64,000 nt of DNA, taken from an uncultured Dorea sp. Its GTDB lineage: Bacteria; Bacillota; Clostridia; Lachnospirales; Lachnospiraceae. The stretch spans positions 3,390 to 67,389 of the forward strand of contig CAJTVY010000014.1 in NCBI GenBank assembly GCA_910579925.1, given 5' to 3'. The position numbers were made by a program, and so were the translations under genes. Below, one piece after another: positions 43,219-52,790 of this stretch; positions within the stretch are counted from its first letter, which is position 1; each line of letters begins with the position of its first letter. The notes below the pieces were generated by a model, which had not been told where the DNA came from, searched no databases, and was given only the letters and a program-made list of their open reading frames with translations.

Positions 43219-44556
43219 CTAGATTATTTTTGTCTTTTTTACCATTTGAATTAACTCTTCATTATTGCGGGTCCTGCTGTACATATTAAGAATATTCTCC
43301 ACAGCTTCATCCGCCCTCATACCGTTCAGCGCACGGCGCATGGTGTCAACCGCTTCCTGCTCCTCACGGGACAGAAGCAAATCTTCTCTCCTGGTACCAG
43401 ACTGCGGGATATCAATGGCAGGAAATACTCTCTTCTCAGATAACTTACGGTCTAATACCAGTTCCATGTTACCGGTTCCCTTGAACTCCTCGTAGATCAC
43501 GTCATCCATCTTGCTCCCTGTATTGACCAGAGCCGTTGCCAGAATCGTAAGGCTTCCGCCGCCCCGCATGTTCCGCGCCGCTCCAAAAAACCGCTTCGGC
43601 ATGTGCAGAGCCGCCGGATCAAGACCGCCGGACAGAGTTCGCCCAGAGGGCGGAACCGTCAGGTTATAGGCCCTGGCCAGACGTGTGATACTGTCCAGAA
43701 GGATCATTACGTCCTTCTTATGTTCTACCAGACGCTTCGCGCGCTCGATTACCATCTCCGACACACGCTTATGATGATCTGGTAATTCGTCAAATGTAGA
43801 GTAGATGACTTCCACGTTGTCACCTTCAATGGTCTCCTTAATATCCGTAACCTCTTCGGGACGTTCGTCAATCAGCAGGATCAGCAGATGAATCTCTGGA
43901 TTATTCTTGCGAACAGAAAGGGCCACCTGCTTCAGAAGCGTGGTCTTACCTGCCTTAGGCGGAGAAACAATCATACCTCTCTGCCCTTTTCCAATCGGTG
44001 ACAGAAGATCTACAATCCGCATGGCAGTGCTTGTCTTCCCGCACTCCATCCGAAGCCGCTCATCCGGGAAGATCGGCGTCATATCTTCGAAATTCGTCCG
44101 CCGCATTGCCCTCATAGGATCAATATCATTAATCTTAGTCAGATACAACAGTGCGCTGAACTTCTCCTGCTGCGTCTTAATCCGTGTATTTCCTTCCAGT
44201 ATGTCCCCTGTCTTTAAATTAAACTTACGAATCTGGGATGGGGACACATATACGTCATTCTCTCCTGGCAGATAATTGGCGCTTCTGATAAATCCGTACC
44301 CATCGGGAAGCACCTCCAGAATCCCGTGCGCCGTAATCCCACTATCCAGCCTGTCTATATCATGAACTTCTTTATCCCCTGTATTCGCAGACATCTCCTT
44401 TACCTGTTCCCGCGATGCCTGTTTATCTTTCTCGTCTTCTTCCAGCATCCGCTCAATCAGTTCTGCTTTCTTCATTGTTGATATTCCTTTCAAACCTCTG
44501 GCTCTGGCAAGATCTTTCAGTGTAGATAAGGGCAATGATTCATACTTGTCTCTCAT
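43219..44556 (-). CDS. rho: Transcription termination factor Rho
   Basis: 445 residues. N-terminal Rho-N helix bundle (1-45), charged linker, RNA-binding cold-shock domain (about 70-135), RecA-like ATPase with Walker A SPPKAGKTT (about 195-203) and the Q/R-loop region VPPSGRTLSGG. Hexameric helicase that pulls RNA from polymerase. A GTG at 44595 is in frame, but AAAGGA stands 9 nt before the chosen ATG. Confidence 0.96.
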   Translation of the reverse strand: MRDKYESLPLSTLKDLARARGLKGISTMKKAELIERMLEEDEKDKQASREQVKEMSANTGDKEVHDIDRLDSGITAHGILEVLPDGYGFIRSANYLPGENDVYVSPSQIRKFNLKTGDILEGNTRIKTQQEKFSALLYLTKINDIDPMRAMRRTNFEDMTPIFPDERLRMECGKTSTAMRIVDLLSPIGKGQRGMIVSPPKAGKTTLLKQVALSVRKNNPEIHLLILLIDERPEEVTDIKETIEGDNVEVIYSTFDELPDHHKRVSEMVIERAKRLVEHKKDVMILLDSITRLARAYNLTVPPSGRTLSGGLDPAALHMPKRFFGAARNMRGGGSLTILATALVNTGSKMDDVIYEEFKGTGNMELVLDRKLSEKRVFPAIDIPQSGTRREDLLLSREEQEAVDTMRRALNGMRADEAVENILNMYSRTRNNEELIQMVKKTKII

Positions 44557-44805
44557 TAATAAATGTCCTTTCATTGTTAAAAATAATTTTTCCACCTATA
44601 CCAATTTCTATAATATGTTTTCCCTGGGATATGAGGGGCCTGAACTGACCCAGTTGGAATTAAATGCTATTATACTACATTTCCTGGAAATTTAAAAGCC
44701 TTTTTATTGATTTGATGCTTTAACAATGATATTATAGTAATATCGTTCAGCCGACAGAGGCAAAACAATACTTAGAGTGCGCATATTCCACAGAATCTGA
44801 AAGGA

Positions 44806-45720
44806 ATGGTTAATCTGAACCGCTACTATTCTCTGAACCGCTATCTGAAACAGACCTACGGTGAAAAAATTTATAAGATATCTCTTAACGCGGGCCTGAC
44901 CTGTCCGAACCGTGACGGCGCCCTTGGAAGCCGGGGCTGTATCTTCTGCAGTGCAGGCGGGTCGGGGGATTTCGCCGCCGACGTCCGCCTTTCTGTTACG
45001 GAACAGATCGAACAGGGACGGAAAAAGATCGCAGGAAAGTATTCTGGCAGTTCCTATATCGCTTATTTCCAGGCATACACCAACACCTATGCCCCGGCTG
45101 CATACTTGCGTGAGATATTTACAGAAGCCGTCCGTCACCCGGATATCCGGATTCTGGATATTGCCACCCGCCCGGACTGCCTTGGCCCGGACGTATTGGA
45201 ACTGCTGAATGAACTGAACAGGATAAAACCTGTATGGGTGGAGCTTGGACTTCAGACCATCCATCCTGAGACGGCCGCATTCATCCGGCGGGGCTATGAT
45301 CTTCCCGTATTTGAGGAGGCTGTTCAAAATCTGCGGGCATGCAGAATCCCTGTTATCGTCCATACCATTCTGGGACTTCCCGGGGAGAATACAGAACATC
45401 AGCTTGACACCGTGAGATACCTGAATACCCTTGATATCCAGGGGGTAAAATTTCAATTATTACATATATTAAGACATACGGATCTGGCCCTCTACTACCA
45501 GGAACATCCCTTTCACCTTCCTGGTATGGAGGAATATTTCGATCTGCTGGGCAGATGTCTTCGTATTCTGCGCCCGGATATTGTGGTACACCGGCTGACC
45601 GGAGACGGGCCGAAATCCCTTCTGATCGCCCCGCTCTGGACTGGAAATAAACGCCAGGTGCTCAATCGCCTGCGGGCGTACTTAGAAGAGCATGACATCT
45701 GGCAGGGAAAGGAACATTAA
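44806..45720 (+). CDS. Radical SAM protein, TIGR01212 (YhcC) family
   Basis: 304 residues. Cluster cysteines Cys33, Cys45, Cys48 in the pattern typical of the YhcC group (TCPNRDG...GCIFC). Reaction unknown. The AAAGGA ribosome sequence directly touches the ATG at 44806, and no other start exists in the next 15 codons, so initiation may be weak or leaderless. One base between its stop and the DUF4364 start. Divergent from rho. Confidence 0.9.
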   Translation: MVNLNRYYSLNRYLKQTYGEKIYKISLNAGLTCPNRDGALGSRGCIFCSAGGSGDFAADVRLSVTEQIEQGRKKIAGKYSGSSYIAYFQAYTNTYAPAAYLREIFTEAVRHPDIRILDIATRPDCLGPDVLELLNELNRIKPVWVELGLQTIHPETAAFIRRGYDLPVFEEAVQNLRACRIPVIVHTILGLPGENTEHQLDTVRYLNTLDIQGVKFQLLHILRHTDLALYYQEHPFHLPGMEEYFDLLGRCLRILRPDIVVHRLTGDGPKSLLIAPLWTGNKRQVLNRLRAYLEEHDIWQGKEH

Positions 45721-45721
45721 T

Positions 45722-46234
45722 ATGGACAAACCTCTCAAATTATATAAACTGATCATTCTGTATATCTTAAACAGAGTGGATTTTCCGCTGACTAATGCGC
45801 AGATCTCTGAGTTTATCTTAGAACAAGGGTATACCACCTATTTTAAACTGCAACAGGCGATTTCGGAACTGGTGGAGTCTGGTCTTGTGCGGGAGGAGTC
45901 CACACATAACCGGACATTTTACCATATTACGGAAGAAGGAACAGAGATTGTCTATTATTTCCGAAATGATATTTCATCCGCTATCCAGAAGGATATCAAT
46001 GGATTCCTAAAGCAGAAAAAGTACGAACTGAAGAACGAAGTTTCGGTAAAGTCCGACTATTACCGGAATCCTAACGGAGAATACTCGGTAAAATGCCAGG
46101 TTATCGAACAGCGGATCCCTCTGATCGACCTGACGGTGACTGCTCCTACGGAAGCGGAAGCAGAGACGATTGCACATAACTGGACCAAGAAGAACCAGGA
46201 GATTTATGCGTTTATTATGTCGAAATTATTATAG
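45722..46234 (+). CDS. DUF4364 family protein
   Basis: 170 residues. N-terminal winged-helix-like part (about 5-75, with ILYILNRVDFPLTNAQISEF and FYHITEEGTEIVYYF) and a beta-rich C-terminal half. Clostridia-specific family; the winged helix suggests DNA or RNA binding but no role is known. The start was set at 45722 (AAAGGA 8 nt upstream) rather than the longer frame overlapping the radical SAM gene. Confidence 0.85.
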   Translation: MDKPLKLYKLIILYILNRVDFPLTNAQISEFILEQGYTTYFKLQQAISELVESGLVREESTHNRTFYHITEEGTEIVYYFRNDISSAIQKDINGFLKQKKYELKNEVSVKSDYYRNPNGEYSVKCQVIEQRIPLIDLTVTAPTEAEAETIAHNWTKKNQEIYAFIMSKLL

Positions 46235-46268
46235 AAAAAATGAATAAATCGTAGGAGAGATATGATCT

Positions 46269-46820
46269 ATGAAAGCGAAAAGATTAGGAGAATTATATAT
46301 TAGTTTTTTTAAAATCGGCGGGCTGACCTTTGGCGGCGGACTTGCCATGCTGCCCATGCTGCAGCGGGAAGTCGTAAAAAAGTACGGTTGGTGTACAGAA
46401 GAAGAACTTCTGGACATCTATGCCATCGGACAGTGCACTCCTGGGATCATCGCAGTTAATACTGCCACTTATGTCGGTTATCAGCAGGCCGGATTCTTAG
46501 GCAGTGTGGCCGGAACTCTGGGAATGGTATCCCCTTCCCTTATCATCATCTGTCTGGTTGCCTCGATTCTTCAGAATTTCATCCATATGCCGGTGGTACT
46601 TCATGCTCTGGCGGGAATCCGTATCGTAGTCTGCGCCTTGATGCTGAATACGGTGTTTACCATGGCGAAAAAGGGGATTGTAGATAAGCTGGGAGCGGCA
46701 GTGTTCCTGATTGCCTTTGTTCTGGCCTGCTTTACTCCGGTTCCCACGGCGCTGGTCATCGTCCTTGCCGGAATGACGGGAATCATCGCTAAACGCATGG
46801 AAAGGAGGCGGTCTGCATGA
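46269..46820 (+). CDS. Chromate transporter, first half (CHR domain)
   Basis: 183 residues, short-chain CHR protein with about five membrane segments. FFKIGGLTFGGGLAMLP (about 13-29) and CTPGIIAVNTATYVGY (about 57-72) are the CHR signatures. Works with the next gene as a heterodimer, as in B. subtilis ChrA/ChrB (YwrB/YwrA). Exports chromate; the natural substrate in a gut anaerobe may be another oxyanion. Confidence 0.92.
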   Translation: MKAKRLGELYISFFKIGGLTFGGGLAMLPMLQREVVKKYGWCTEEELLDIYAIGQCTPGIIAVNTATYVGYQQAGFLGSVAGTLGMVSPSLIIICLVASILQNFIHMPVVLHALAGIRIVVCALMLNTVFTMAKKGIVDKLGAAVFLIAFVLACFTPVPTALVIVLAGMTGIIAKRMERRRSA

Positions 46821-47371
46821 TTTATCTGATCCTTGCATTTGAATTTTTTAAGATCGGACTGTTTTCTATTGGAGGAGGCATGGCAACGCTGCCATTTCTG
46901 ATGGATCTGACCAATAAGTATGACTGGTTTACCGTAAGCGAACTTACGAATATGGTGGCCATCAGCGAGAGCACTCCCGGACCGGTGGGCATTAATATGG
47001 CCACCTATGCCGGATACAACGCAGCAGGCGTTCCTGGCGCGATCGTTGCCACTCTGGCGCTCACGGCTCCTGCATGGATCATTATTATATTGATTGCAAA
47101 GTTTCTTGAGAATTTCAGTGAAAATGCCAATGTGAAAGCAGCTTTTTACGGCATCCGCCCGGCGGTTGCCGCACTGATCGGATATGCGGTATGGGAACTG
47201 CTTAAGATTGCCATCGTTTCGTTTGTAGAAGGACAGATGCAGATGAATCTGGTGAATGCCGCGGTGTGCGCCGGGGCGTTTGCCCTGCTGCAGATTAAGA
47301 AACTGGGAAAGCTTCACCCGCTTGTGTGGATTGCGGCGGGGGCCTGCGTGGGGATTTTGCTCAGGATGTGA
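46817..47371 (+). CDS. Chromate transporter, second half (CHR domain)
   Basis: 184 residues, second CHR protein with FFKIGLFSIGGGMATLPFL (about 9-27) and STPGPVGINMATYAGY. The start overlaps the stop of the first CHR gene by 4 bp. Ends before a strong hairpin. Confidence 0.92.
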   Translation: MIYLILAFEFFKIGLFSIGGGMATLPFLMDLTNKYDWFTVSELTNMVAISESTPGPVGINMATYAGYNAAGVPGAIVATLALTAPAWIIIILIAKFLENFSENANVKAAFYGIRPAVAALIGYAVWELLKIAIVSFVEGQMQMNLVNAAVCAGAFALLQIKKLGKLHPLVWIAAGACVGILLRM

Positions 47372-47388
47372 TAACAATCTGGAGATAA

Positions 47389-47428
47389 ACAGGAGCCGCC
47401 AGAACTACTATTTTCTGGCGGCTCCTGT
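47389..47428 (+). terminator. Terminator of the chromate transporter operon
   Basis: ACAGGAGCCGCCAGAA (47389-47404) pairs perfectly with TTCTGGCGGCTCCTGT (47413-47428). No long T tract on either strand. Confidence 0.75.
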
Positions 47429-47504
47429 TGTGGGGATTGTTCTTACCAGTATTCGATTTCTATCGGCAATTTCCTTTTTGATTCCATCCACTGGATTCCC
47501 CCTT

Positions 47505-48131
47505 TTACGTGGTATATCTTGCAATACAAAATATCTTTTCTCCGTTTCCCTCTTCATCTAATTGGATCTTATCATGGCGGAAACTGATTTCCTCAGAATC
47601 AACTTCAAGAACAACAATATTTTTCTTCCACTCCTTAAACGCCGCTGCTTCTGTCGCCGAATTGGCCGCACGCATTATTGTAGGATAATGTGGGGCGTTC
47701 CGTAAAATCCAGTCGTTGCGGTATGCTGTTTCCAGAACAATACCGTCAATCTCTATATTCAGAAATGCGGCTAACGCCCTTGCGTTCATAATTCCATATT
47801 GAAACTGTTTTCTGATTTTCTTCCATTTATCATGTTTGATACTCTTCTTAAATTCTAAAATGTGTAACTGCCATTTTCCATTTTCAGAATTCTGAATAAA
47901 AATAAATTTATCTGCACATTGACAGGCTTTTTTATGCGAATCCAGGTATGGTAGGGTTCTCTTCTCTGGAAAATGAAAGACAACCGCATTATCTTCAAAT
48001 CTGCTTTTCAGAGTCGCAGCGCCTTCCTCTTCTTCCTCAATAAGCGGAACCACTGCGTTTTGATCCGATACAACCGTGTATTCTTCTGCCCGAAACAAAT
48101 CCAGATTTTTCTTCAGATATTCAGGAACCAT
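47505..48131 (-). CDS. Unknown protein with PD-(D/E)XK-like signature, partner of AAA ATPase
   Basis: 208 residues. Not recognised as a named family. The middle reads ADKFIFIQ (Asp74) then LHILEFKKS with Glu93-Phe-Lys95, the D...ExK spacing and strand pattern of PD-(D/E)XK nucleases, followed by a helix with Gln109, Gln111 and Tyr112. The N-terminus is acidic (EEEEE at 32-36). AGGAGG is 9 nt before the ATG, 34 bp after the stop of the ATPase gene, so the two form an operon. A nuclease effector of a defence pair is the best guess; a non-catalytic partner is possible. Confidence 0.65.
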   Translation of the reverse strand: MVPEYLKKNLDLFRAEEYTVVSDQNAVVPLIEEEEEGAATLKSRFEDNAVVFHFPEKRTLPYLDSHKKACQCADKFIFIQNSENGKWQLHILEFKKSIKHDKWKKIRKQFQYGIMNARALAAFLNIEIDGIVLETAYRNDWILRNAPHYPTIMRAANSATEAAAFKEWKKNIVVLEVDSEEISFRHDKIQLDEEGNGEKIFCIARYTT

Positions 48132-48165
48132 CTGTACATTCCTCCTGTTAAATTCCCTCGCTTAC

Positions 48166-49578
48166 TCAGATTGCATAGGTCAGTTCAAGCATTTCTTCAA
48201 ATGCATCGCTAAAAGTCGTTGTCTCAAATCCCATCTCTCCAGCCTTTAATTCTACAATCTGGGAACGGTCATTTTCCAGGCAGGAAAATTGATAGACTCC
48301 AACCTGCTCCTCTCCCAGTAAATCCTGTTCTTCAATCTTATATCTCCCCATTAGTTCCTTCTTTTTATCACTGTTTTTCACACGGAGCATATTATTTATA
48401 TGCTGAATGATAATATCGCTGTGCGTGGTCATTATGACAGGAATTTCCATATTACACAATCGTACCAGAACTCTTGCAATTCTTGTCTGCAGTCTGGGAT
48501 GCATACACATCTCTGGTTCTTCGATAAAAATATCCGTCATTCCATATCTATATTTACATAACAGATACAGAGGTGTAATCTCTGTGACTACAGCTGAAGC
48601 AAGATACATCTGAATCGGGTTATTAAACGTTTCCGGTTTGTATAAGAATGACTTTGCCATCGCATTCTGAATCTCTACCTGCCCATGTAAGATCGTCCGC
48701 TCCATAAATTCCGCCAGTTCTTCTAACTGATGAATACCATATTTCTTCTCCCCGATATTATTCAGTAATTTCAAAAAGCTGATTACTGGTTTCGTGAAAT
48801 AAGAATCCTGGTCTTCCTGCATATCTTCCTGTATCATACTGTTAAATCTGTTAAAACTATTTTCATAAATATTATTAGTCAGAAGATTCTTCGACAATAT
48901 GAATCCGGTTCGAGAAGATGGTAAAAACACTTTGCTGTCTTTTCGTCTATACATTATCTTATTCTTAAAATTAATCCAATGTCCCAAAAATACTTCTAAG
49001 ATAAATTCAATATACCGCTCCCCATTCTGCATGTAATCATCCAATATATTAATTCCGCTCTTTGTTTTCGGAGTATCAGAAATCCACAATATTCTTTTGT
49101 TTTCGGCATTATTAGGGGTAATCCCTTCTTTTTTTAATTCTTTCGGATGTTCGTAATAAAAATTCGTTTCTACCTCAATTTTTAATTCTGCTTCACCCTC
49201 TATCTCTAATTCTAATTTCCCAATATGCATATTCTTATTAAATATCTCGGAAACAAAATGGTCTTTATTCTGTTTGATACAATCATTCAACAAATGCCAG
49301 AACCGTTCAAACCATTCGTATGACAGATGTTCCTCTCCTTCTCCTTTCATGATTCGTTCAATGACATACTGTTCACACTCTTTATACAGCTTTGATTTCT
49401 TTATCTCGTCATTCACACGGGTCAAGATCGGAATTCCCACCGATGACAGCCCCCAGAGCAGGCTCATCAGATAACTCTTTCCACTATTATTGTCTCCGAC
49501 AAACATCATCATTGGTTTCATTTCTAATTCAGCATGTCCTATTTTGCCAAATTCTTCAATAATTACTCTTCTTTTCAT
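48166..49578 (-). CDS. AAA-type ATPase, AAA_15/AAA_21 (RecF/OLD-like)
   Basis: 470 residues. Walker A GDNNSGKS at 28-35, Walker B IFIEEPE at 350-356, and the ABC-like His386 in TTHSD; the long middle carries the dimerisation or coiled region. The fold class is that of SMC/RecF-like ATPases used in OLD, Septu, PARIS and Abi-type defence systems. No TOPRIM is fused to it. The gene is clearly richer in A and T than its neighbours, a mark of transfer. First gene of a two-gene unit with the PD-(D/E)XK-like protein. Confidence 0.85.
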   Translation of the reverse strand: MKRRVIIEEFGKIGHAELEMKPMMMFVGDNNSGKSYLMSLLWGLSSVGIPILTRVNDEIKKSKLYKECEQYVIERIMKGEGEEHLSYEWFERFWHLLNDCIKQNKDHFVSEIFNKNMHIGKLELEIEGEAELKIEVETNFYYEHPKELKKEGITPNNAENKRILWISDTPKTKSGINILDDYMQNGERYIEFILEVFLGHWINFKNKIMYRRKDSKVFLPSSRTGFILSKNLLTNNIYENSFNRFNSMIQEDMQEDQDSYFTKPVISFLKLLNNIGEKKYGIHQLEELAEFMERTILHGQVEIQNAMAKSFLYKPETFNNPIQMYLASAVVTEITPLYLLCKYRYGMTDIFIEEPEMCMHPRLQTRIARVLVRLCNMEIPVIMTTHSDIIIQHINNMLRVKNSDKKKELMGRYKIEEQDLLGEEQVGVYQFSCLENDRSQIVELKAGEMGFETTTFSDAFEEMLELTYAI

Positions 49579-49686
49579 ATATGATGACCTCGCTAAAAAT
49601 ATTTCCTACTGAATCTCTGACCATTTCTCGATTACAGACTTATCATAGCCGATTGAGACTGAAATATCAAGCATGGATCGCTTTCA

Positions 49687-49716
49687 TTCTATTGATTTAT
49701 CCATCTTTCAATAGAA
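49687..49716. repeat. Inverted repeat between hemW and the ATPase gene
   Basis: TTCTATTGA (49687-49695) and TCAATAGAA (49708-49716). It lies 17 bp beyond the hemW stop and upstream of the ATPase; it may terminate hemW or be an operator of the cassette. Confidence 0.4.
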
Positions 49717-49732
49717 TTTAATTGCCTCATTT

Positions 49733-50848
49733 TCATAATAAAAACTCGCACATCACCCCATTGCTCACGTCAATTCCCCGTTCCGTCAGCCGCACAAAAT
49801 CGCCCTCTTCTTCCAGCAGTCCCATCCCATACATCTTCCGAAGCGTCTCGCCGTATACCTCATCCATCCCACGTCCAAATTCTTTCCTGAATTCCGTCTT
49901 TGACACTCCCGCCATCTTCCGAAGCCCCAGAAACATACACTCTTCCATCTGCTCCTGTACACTTAATATTTTCGGCTCTTCCCCGTCATTCCATCTCTGA
50001 TGATTCAAAAGCGAAGCCGCGCCCGAACCAATCCCAAGATACTCTGTCCTGTTCCAATATCCCAGATTATGCCTGCACTCGAATCCCGGCAGTGCATAAT
50101 TGGAAATCTCATACCGGTGATAACCATACTGGGAAAGAATCGCCTTCGTTCTCCAATACATCCGCCGTTCTTCCTCTTCGTCCGGCAGTTTCTCCACAAA
50201 CGGAACGGCCGCCGTATCCCCTCTGCCGCCGTATTTCTCATAAAAGGGGGTCCCCTCCTCAATAATCAGACTATAAGCCGAGATATGCTCTGGCCTTAAC
50301 CCGGCGACTTTATCCAGCGTCTCTTCCCACCCGGTAAGGGTCTGCCCTGGGATTGCTGACATCAGATCTACATTAATATTTTCAAATCCCCTCTCTCTGG
50401 CCAGTCGGTACGTTTCAAGAAATTCTTCATAAGTGTGGATTCTCCCAAGTCGTTTCAATTCTTCATTCTTTGCGGACTGCAGACCGATACTCAGCCGGTT
50501 AATACCTGCCCGGTAAAATGCTGCCAGCTTTTCTTCTGTCACCGTACCTGGATTAACCTCCATCGTAACTTCCGCTCCACAATCAATCACAAATGTATCC
50601 CAGACCGCCTCCGAGATCCTCTGGATCTGTGCCGCTTCCAATATAGAAGGGGTCCCGCCGCCTATGAAAATACTGCTGACATGATAAGCCTTTGCCAGTT
50701 CCCCGTATGAACGGATCTGCCGACAAAGGACTTTCACATATTCCTGCCGCTCCTCCTCGGTAGAAGGGGCTGACAGGAAATCACAATATTGGCATTTTCT
50801 GATACAAAAAGGAATATGGATATATAACTCTAATTCTTTCTTTTTCAT
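49733..50848 (-). CDS. hemW: HemW-like radical SAM haem chaperone
   Basis: 371 residues. Radical SAM cysteines in HIPFCIRKCQYCDF (Cys-x3-Cys-x2-Cys, about 12-22), HemN C-terminal domain in the last 120 residues. Formerly called oxygen-independent coproporphyrinogen oxidase; the HemW branch binds and delivers haem. Start at 50848 with AAGG upstream; an ATG four codons earlier touches its ribosome site. Downstream of lepA, a frequent order in Firmicutes. Confidence 0.9.
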   Translation of the reverse strand: MKKKELELYIHIPFCIRKCQYCDFLSAPSTEEERQEYVKVLCRQIRSYGELAKAYHVSSIFIGGGTPSILEAAQIQRISEAVWDTFVIDCGAEVTMEVNPGTVTEEKLAAFYRAGINRLSIGLQSAKNEELKRLGRIHTYEEFLETYRLARERGFENINVDLMSAIPGQTLTGWEETLDKVAGLRPEHISAYSLIIEEGTPFYEKYGGRGDTAAVPFVEKLPDEEEERRMYWRTKAILSQYGYHRYEISNYALPGFECRHNLGYWNRTEYLGIGSGAASLLNHQRWNDGEEPKILSVQEQMEECMFLGLRKMAGVSKTEFRKEFGRGMDEVYGETLRKMYGMGLLEEEGDFVRLTERGIDVSNGVMCEFLL

Positions 50849-50863
50849 TTCCGCCTTCATTCC

Positions 50864-52678
50864 CTATTTATCATCCAGCTTCAGCACGCTCATAAATGCC
50901 TTCTGAGGAATCTCTACACTTCCCACCTGGCGCATACGCTTCTTGCCTTCCTTCTGTTTTTCCAGAAGCTTCCGCTTACGGCTGATATCGCCGCCATAAC
51001 ATTTGGCAAGCACGTCCTTACGCATGGCCTTAACCGTCTCCCTTGCAATAATCTTGCTGCCGATTGCCGCCTGGATCGGAATCTCAAAAAGCTGTCTTGG
51101 AATCTCTTCTTTCAGCTTCTCGCACATCTTACGCCCACGCTCATAAGCCGTGTCCGCATGGATGATAAAAGATAAGGCATCTACTTCTTCCTTGTTGATG
51201 AGAATATCCAGCTTCACCAGATTGGACTGAACATAGTCATCCATCTCATAATCAAAGGAGGCATAACCTCTGGAACGTGATTTCAGTGCGTCAAAGAAAT
51301 CGTAGATAATCTCGTTCAAGGGCAGATGATACCGAAGCACTGCCCGGGTCTCTTCGATATACTCCATCCCGTCATAGACTCCCCGGCGTTCCTGGCACAG
51401 ATCCATAATCGCCCCGATAAATTCTGACGTAACCATAATCTCCGCTTTCACCATAGGTTCCTCCATATAGTCAATCTCCGAGGGATCCGGCAGATTAGAG
51501 GGATTGGTCAGTTCAATCACATCACCGTTGGTCTTATACACTTTATAGATAACTCCCGGAGCCGTTGTCACCAGATCCAGATTGTACTCTCTTTCCAGAC
51601 GCTCCTGAATAATCTCCAGATGGAGAAGCCCCAGGAATCCGCAGCGATACCCGAAACCTAATGCAATAGACGTCTCCGGCTCAAACTGAAGGGATGCGTC
51701 ATTGAGCTGCAATTTCTCCAAAGCGTCCCGAAGATCCGGGTATTTTGCCCCGTCTGCGGGATACATGCCGCAGTATACCATGGGATTGACCTTCTTATAA
51801 CCCGGAAGAGGTTCTTCACACGGATTGGCTGCATTGGTAATGGTATCGCCCACCCGGGTATCCTTTACATTCTTAAGACTCGCCGTAATATAGCCTACCA
51901 TACCGGCGCTCAGTTCCTCGCAGGAAATAAACTGCCCTGCGCCAAAATACCCCACTTCTACCACTTCCGCCTTCGCACCGGTAGCCATCATCAGAATCGG
52001 CGTTCCTCTTCTGACTGTTCCTTCTTTTATTCTGCAGAACACAATGACGCCCTTGTAAGAATCGTACAAAGAATCGAAAATCAACGCCTTAAGCGGGGCC
52101 GCCGGATCTCCTAAAGGCGCCGGAATCTTCTCCACAATCTGCTCTAACACTTCCTCCACGTTCAGCCCTGTTTTCGCTGAAATCTGAGGGGCGTCCATGG
52201 CCTCAAGTCCGATCACATCCTCAATCTCTTCCATGACCCGTTCTGGTTCGGCGCTTGGAAGGTCAATCTTATTGATTACCGGCATTACGTCCAGATCATG
52301 ATCCAGCGCCAGATAGACATTTGCCAGCGTCTGGGCCTCCACGCCCTGGGCGGCGTCCACCACCAGAATTGCCCCGTCACAGGCCGCAAGGCTTCTGGAT
52401 ACTTCATAATTGAAATCCACATGCCCCGGTGTATCGATAAGATTAAAGATATACTCTTCACCGTTCTTTGCCTGGTACACAATGCGCACGGCCTGTGCCT
52501 TGATGGTGATTCCTCTCTCCCGTTCCAGTTCCATATTGTCCAGCACCTGGGACTGCATCTCACGGCTGGTCAGAAGCCCCGTCTTCTCGATGATACGGTC
52601 TGCCAGCGTGGATTTCCCATGATCTATATGGGCAATAATACAAAAATTACGAATTTTACTCTGCTCTATTCCTGCCAC
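50864..52678 (-). CDS. lepA: Elongation factor 4
   Basis: 604 residues, translational GTPase. G1 AHIDHGKST (about 16-24), G3 DTPGH, G4 NKID; EF4-specific C-terminal domain with YGGDISRKRKLLEKQKEGKK near 555-574. Back-translocates or remodels stalled ribosomes. Its stop lies 15 bp before the hemW start. Confidence 0.97.
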   Translation of the reverse strand: MAGIEQSKIRNFCIIAHIDHGKSTLADRIIEKTGLLTSREMQSQVLDNMELERERGITIKAQAVRIVYQAKNGEEYIFNLIDTPGHVDFNYEVSRSLAACDGAILVVDAAQGVEAQTLANVYLALDHDLDVMPVINKIDLPSAEPERVMEEIEDVIGLEAMDAPQISAKTGLNVEEVLEQIVEKIPAPLGDPAAPLKALIFDSLYDSYKGVIVFCRIKEGTVRRGTPILMMATGAKAEVVEVGYFGAGQFISCEELSAGMVGYITASLKNVKDTRVGDTITNAANPCEEPLPGYKKVNPMVYCGMYPADGAKYPDLRDALEKLQLNDASLQFEPETSIALGFGYRCGFLGLLHLEIIQERLEREYNLDLVTTAPGVIYKVYKTNGDVIELTNPSNLPDPSEIDYMEEPMVKAEIMVTSEFIGAIMDLCQERRGVYDGMEYIEETRAVLRYHLPLNEIIYDFFDALKSRSRGYASFDYEMDDYVQSNLVKLDILINKEEVDALSFIIHADTAYERGRKMCEKLKEEIPRQLFEIPIQAAIGSKIIARETVKAMRKDVLAKCYGGDISRKRKLLEKQKEGKKRMRQVGSVEIPQKAFMSVLKLDDK

Positions 52679-52790
52679 GTTATTGTTCCCCTTACTTCTT
52701 TCTACTCATATCCAGCGAAACACCCCTGTCAGTTGCGAGTGCCTTCACTTCGCTCAGTATACCATCCGAAATCAGATTTTACAATCCATT

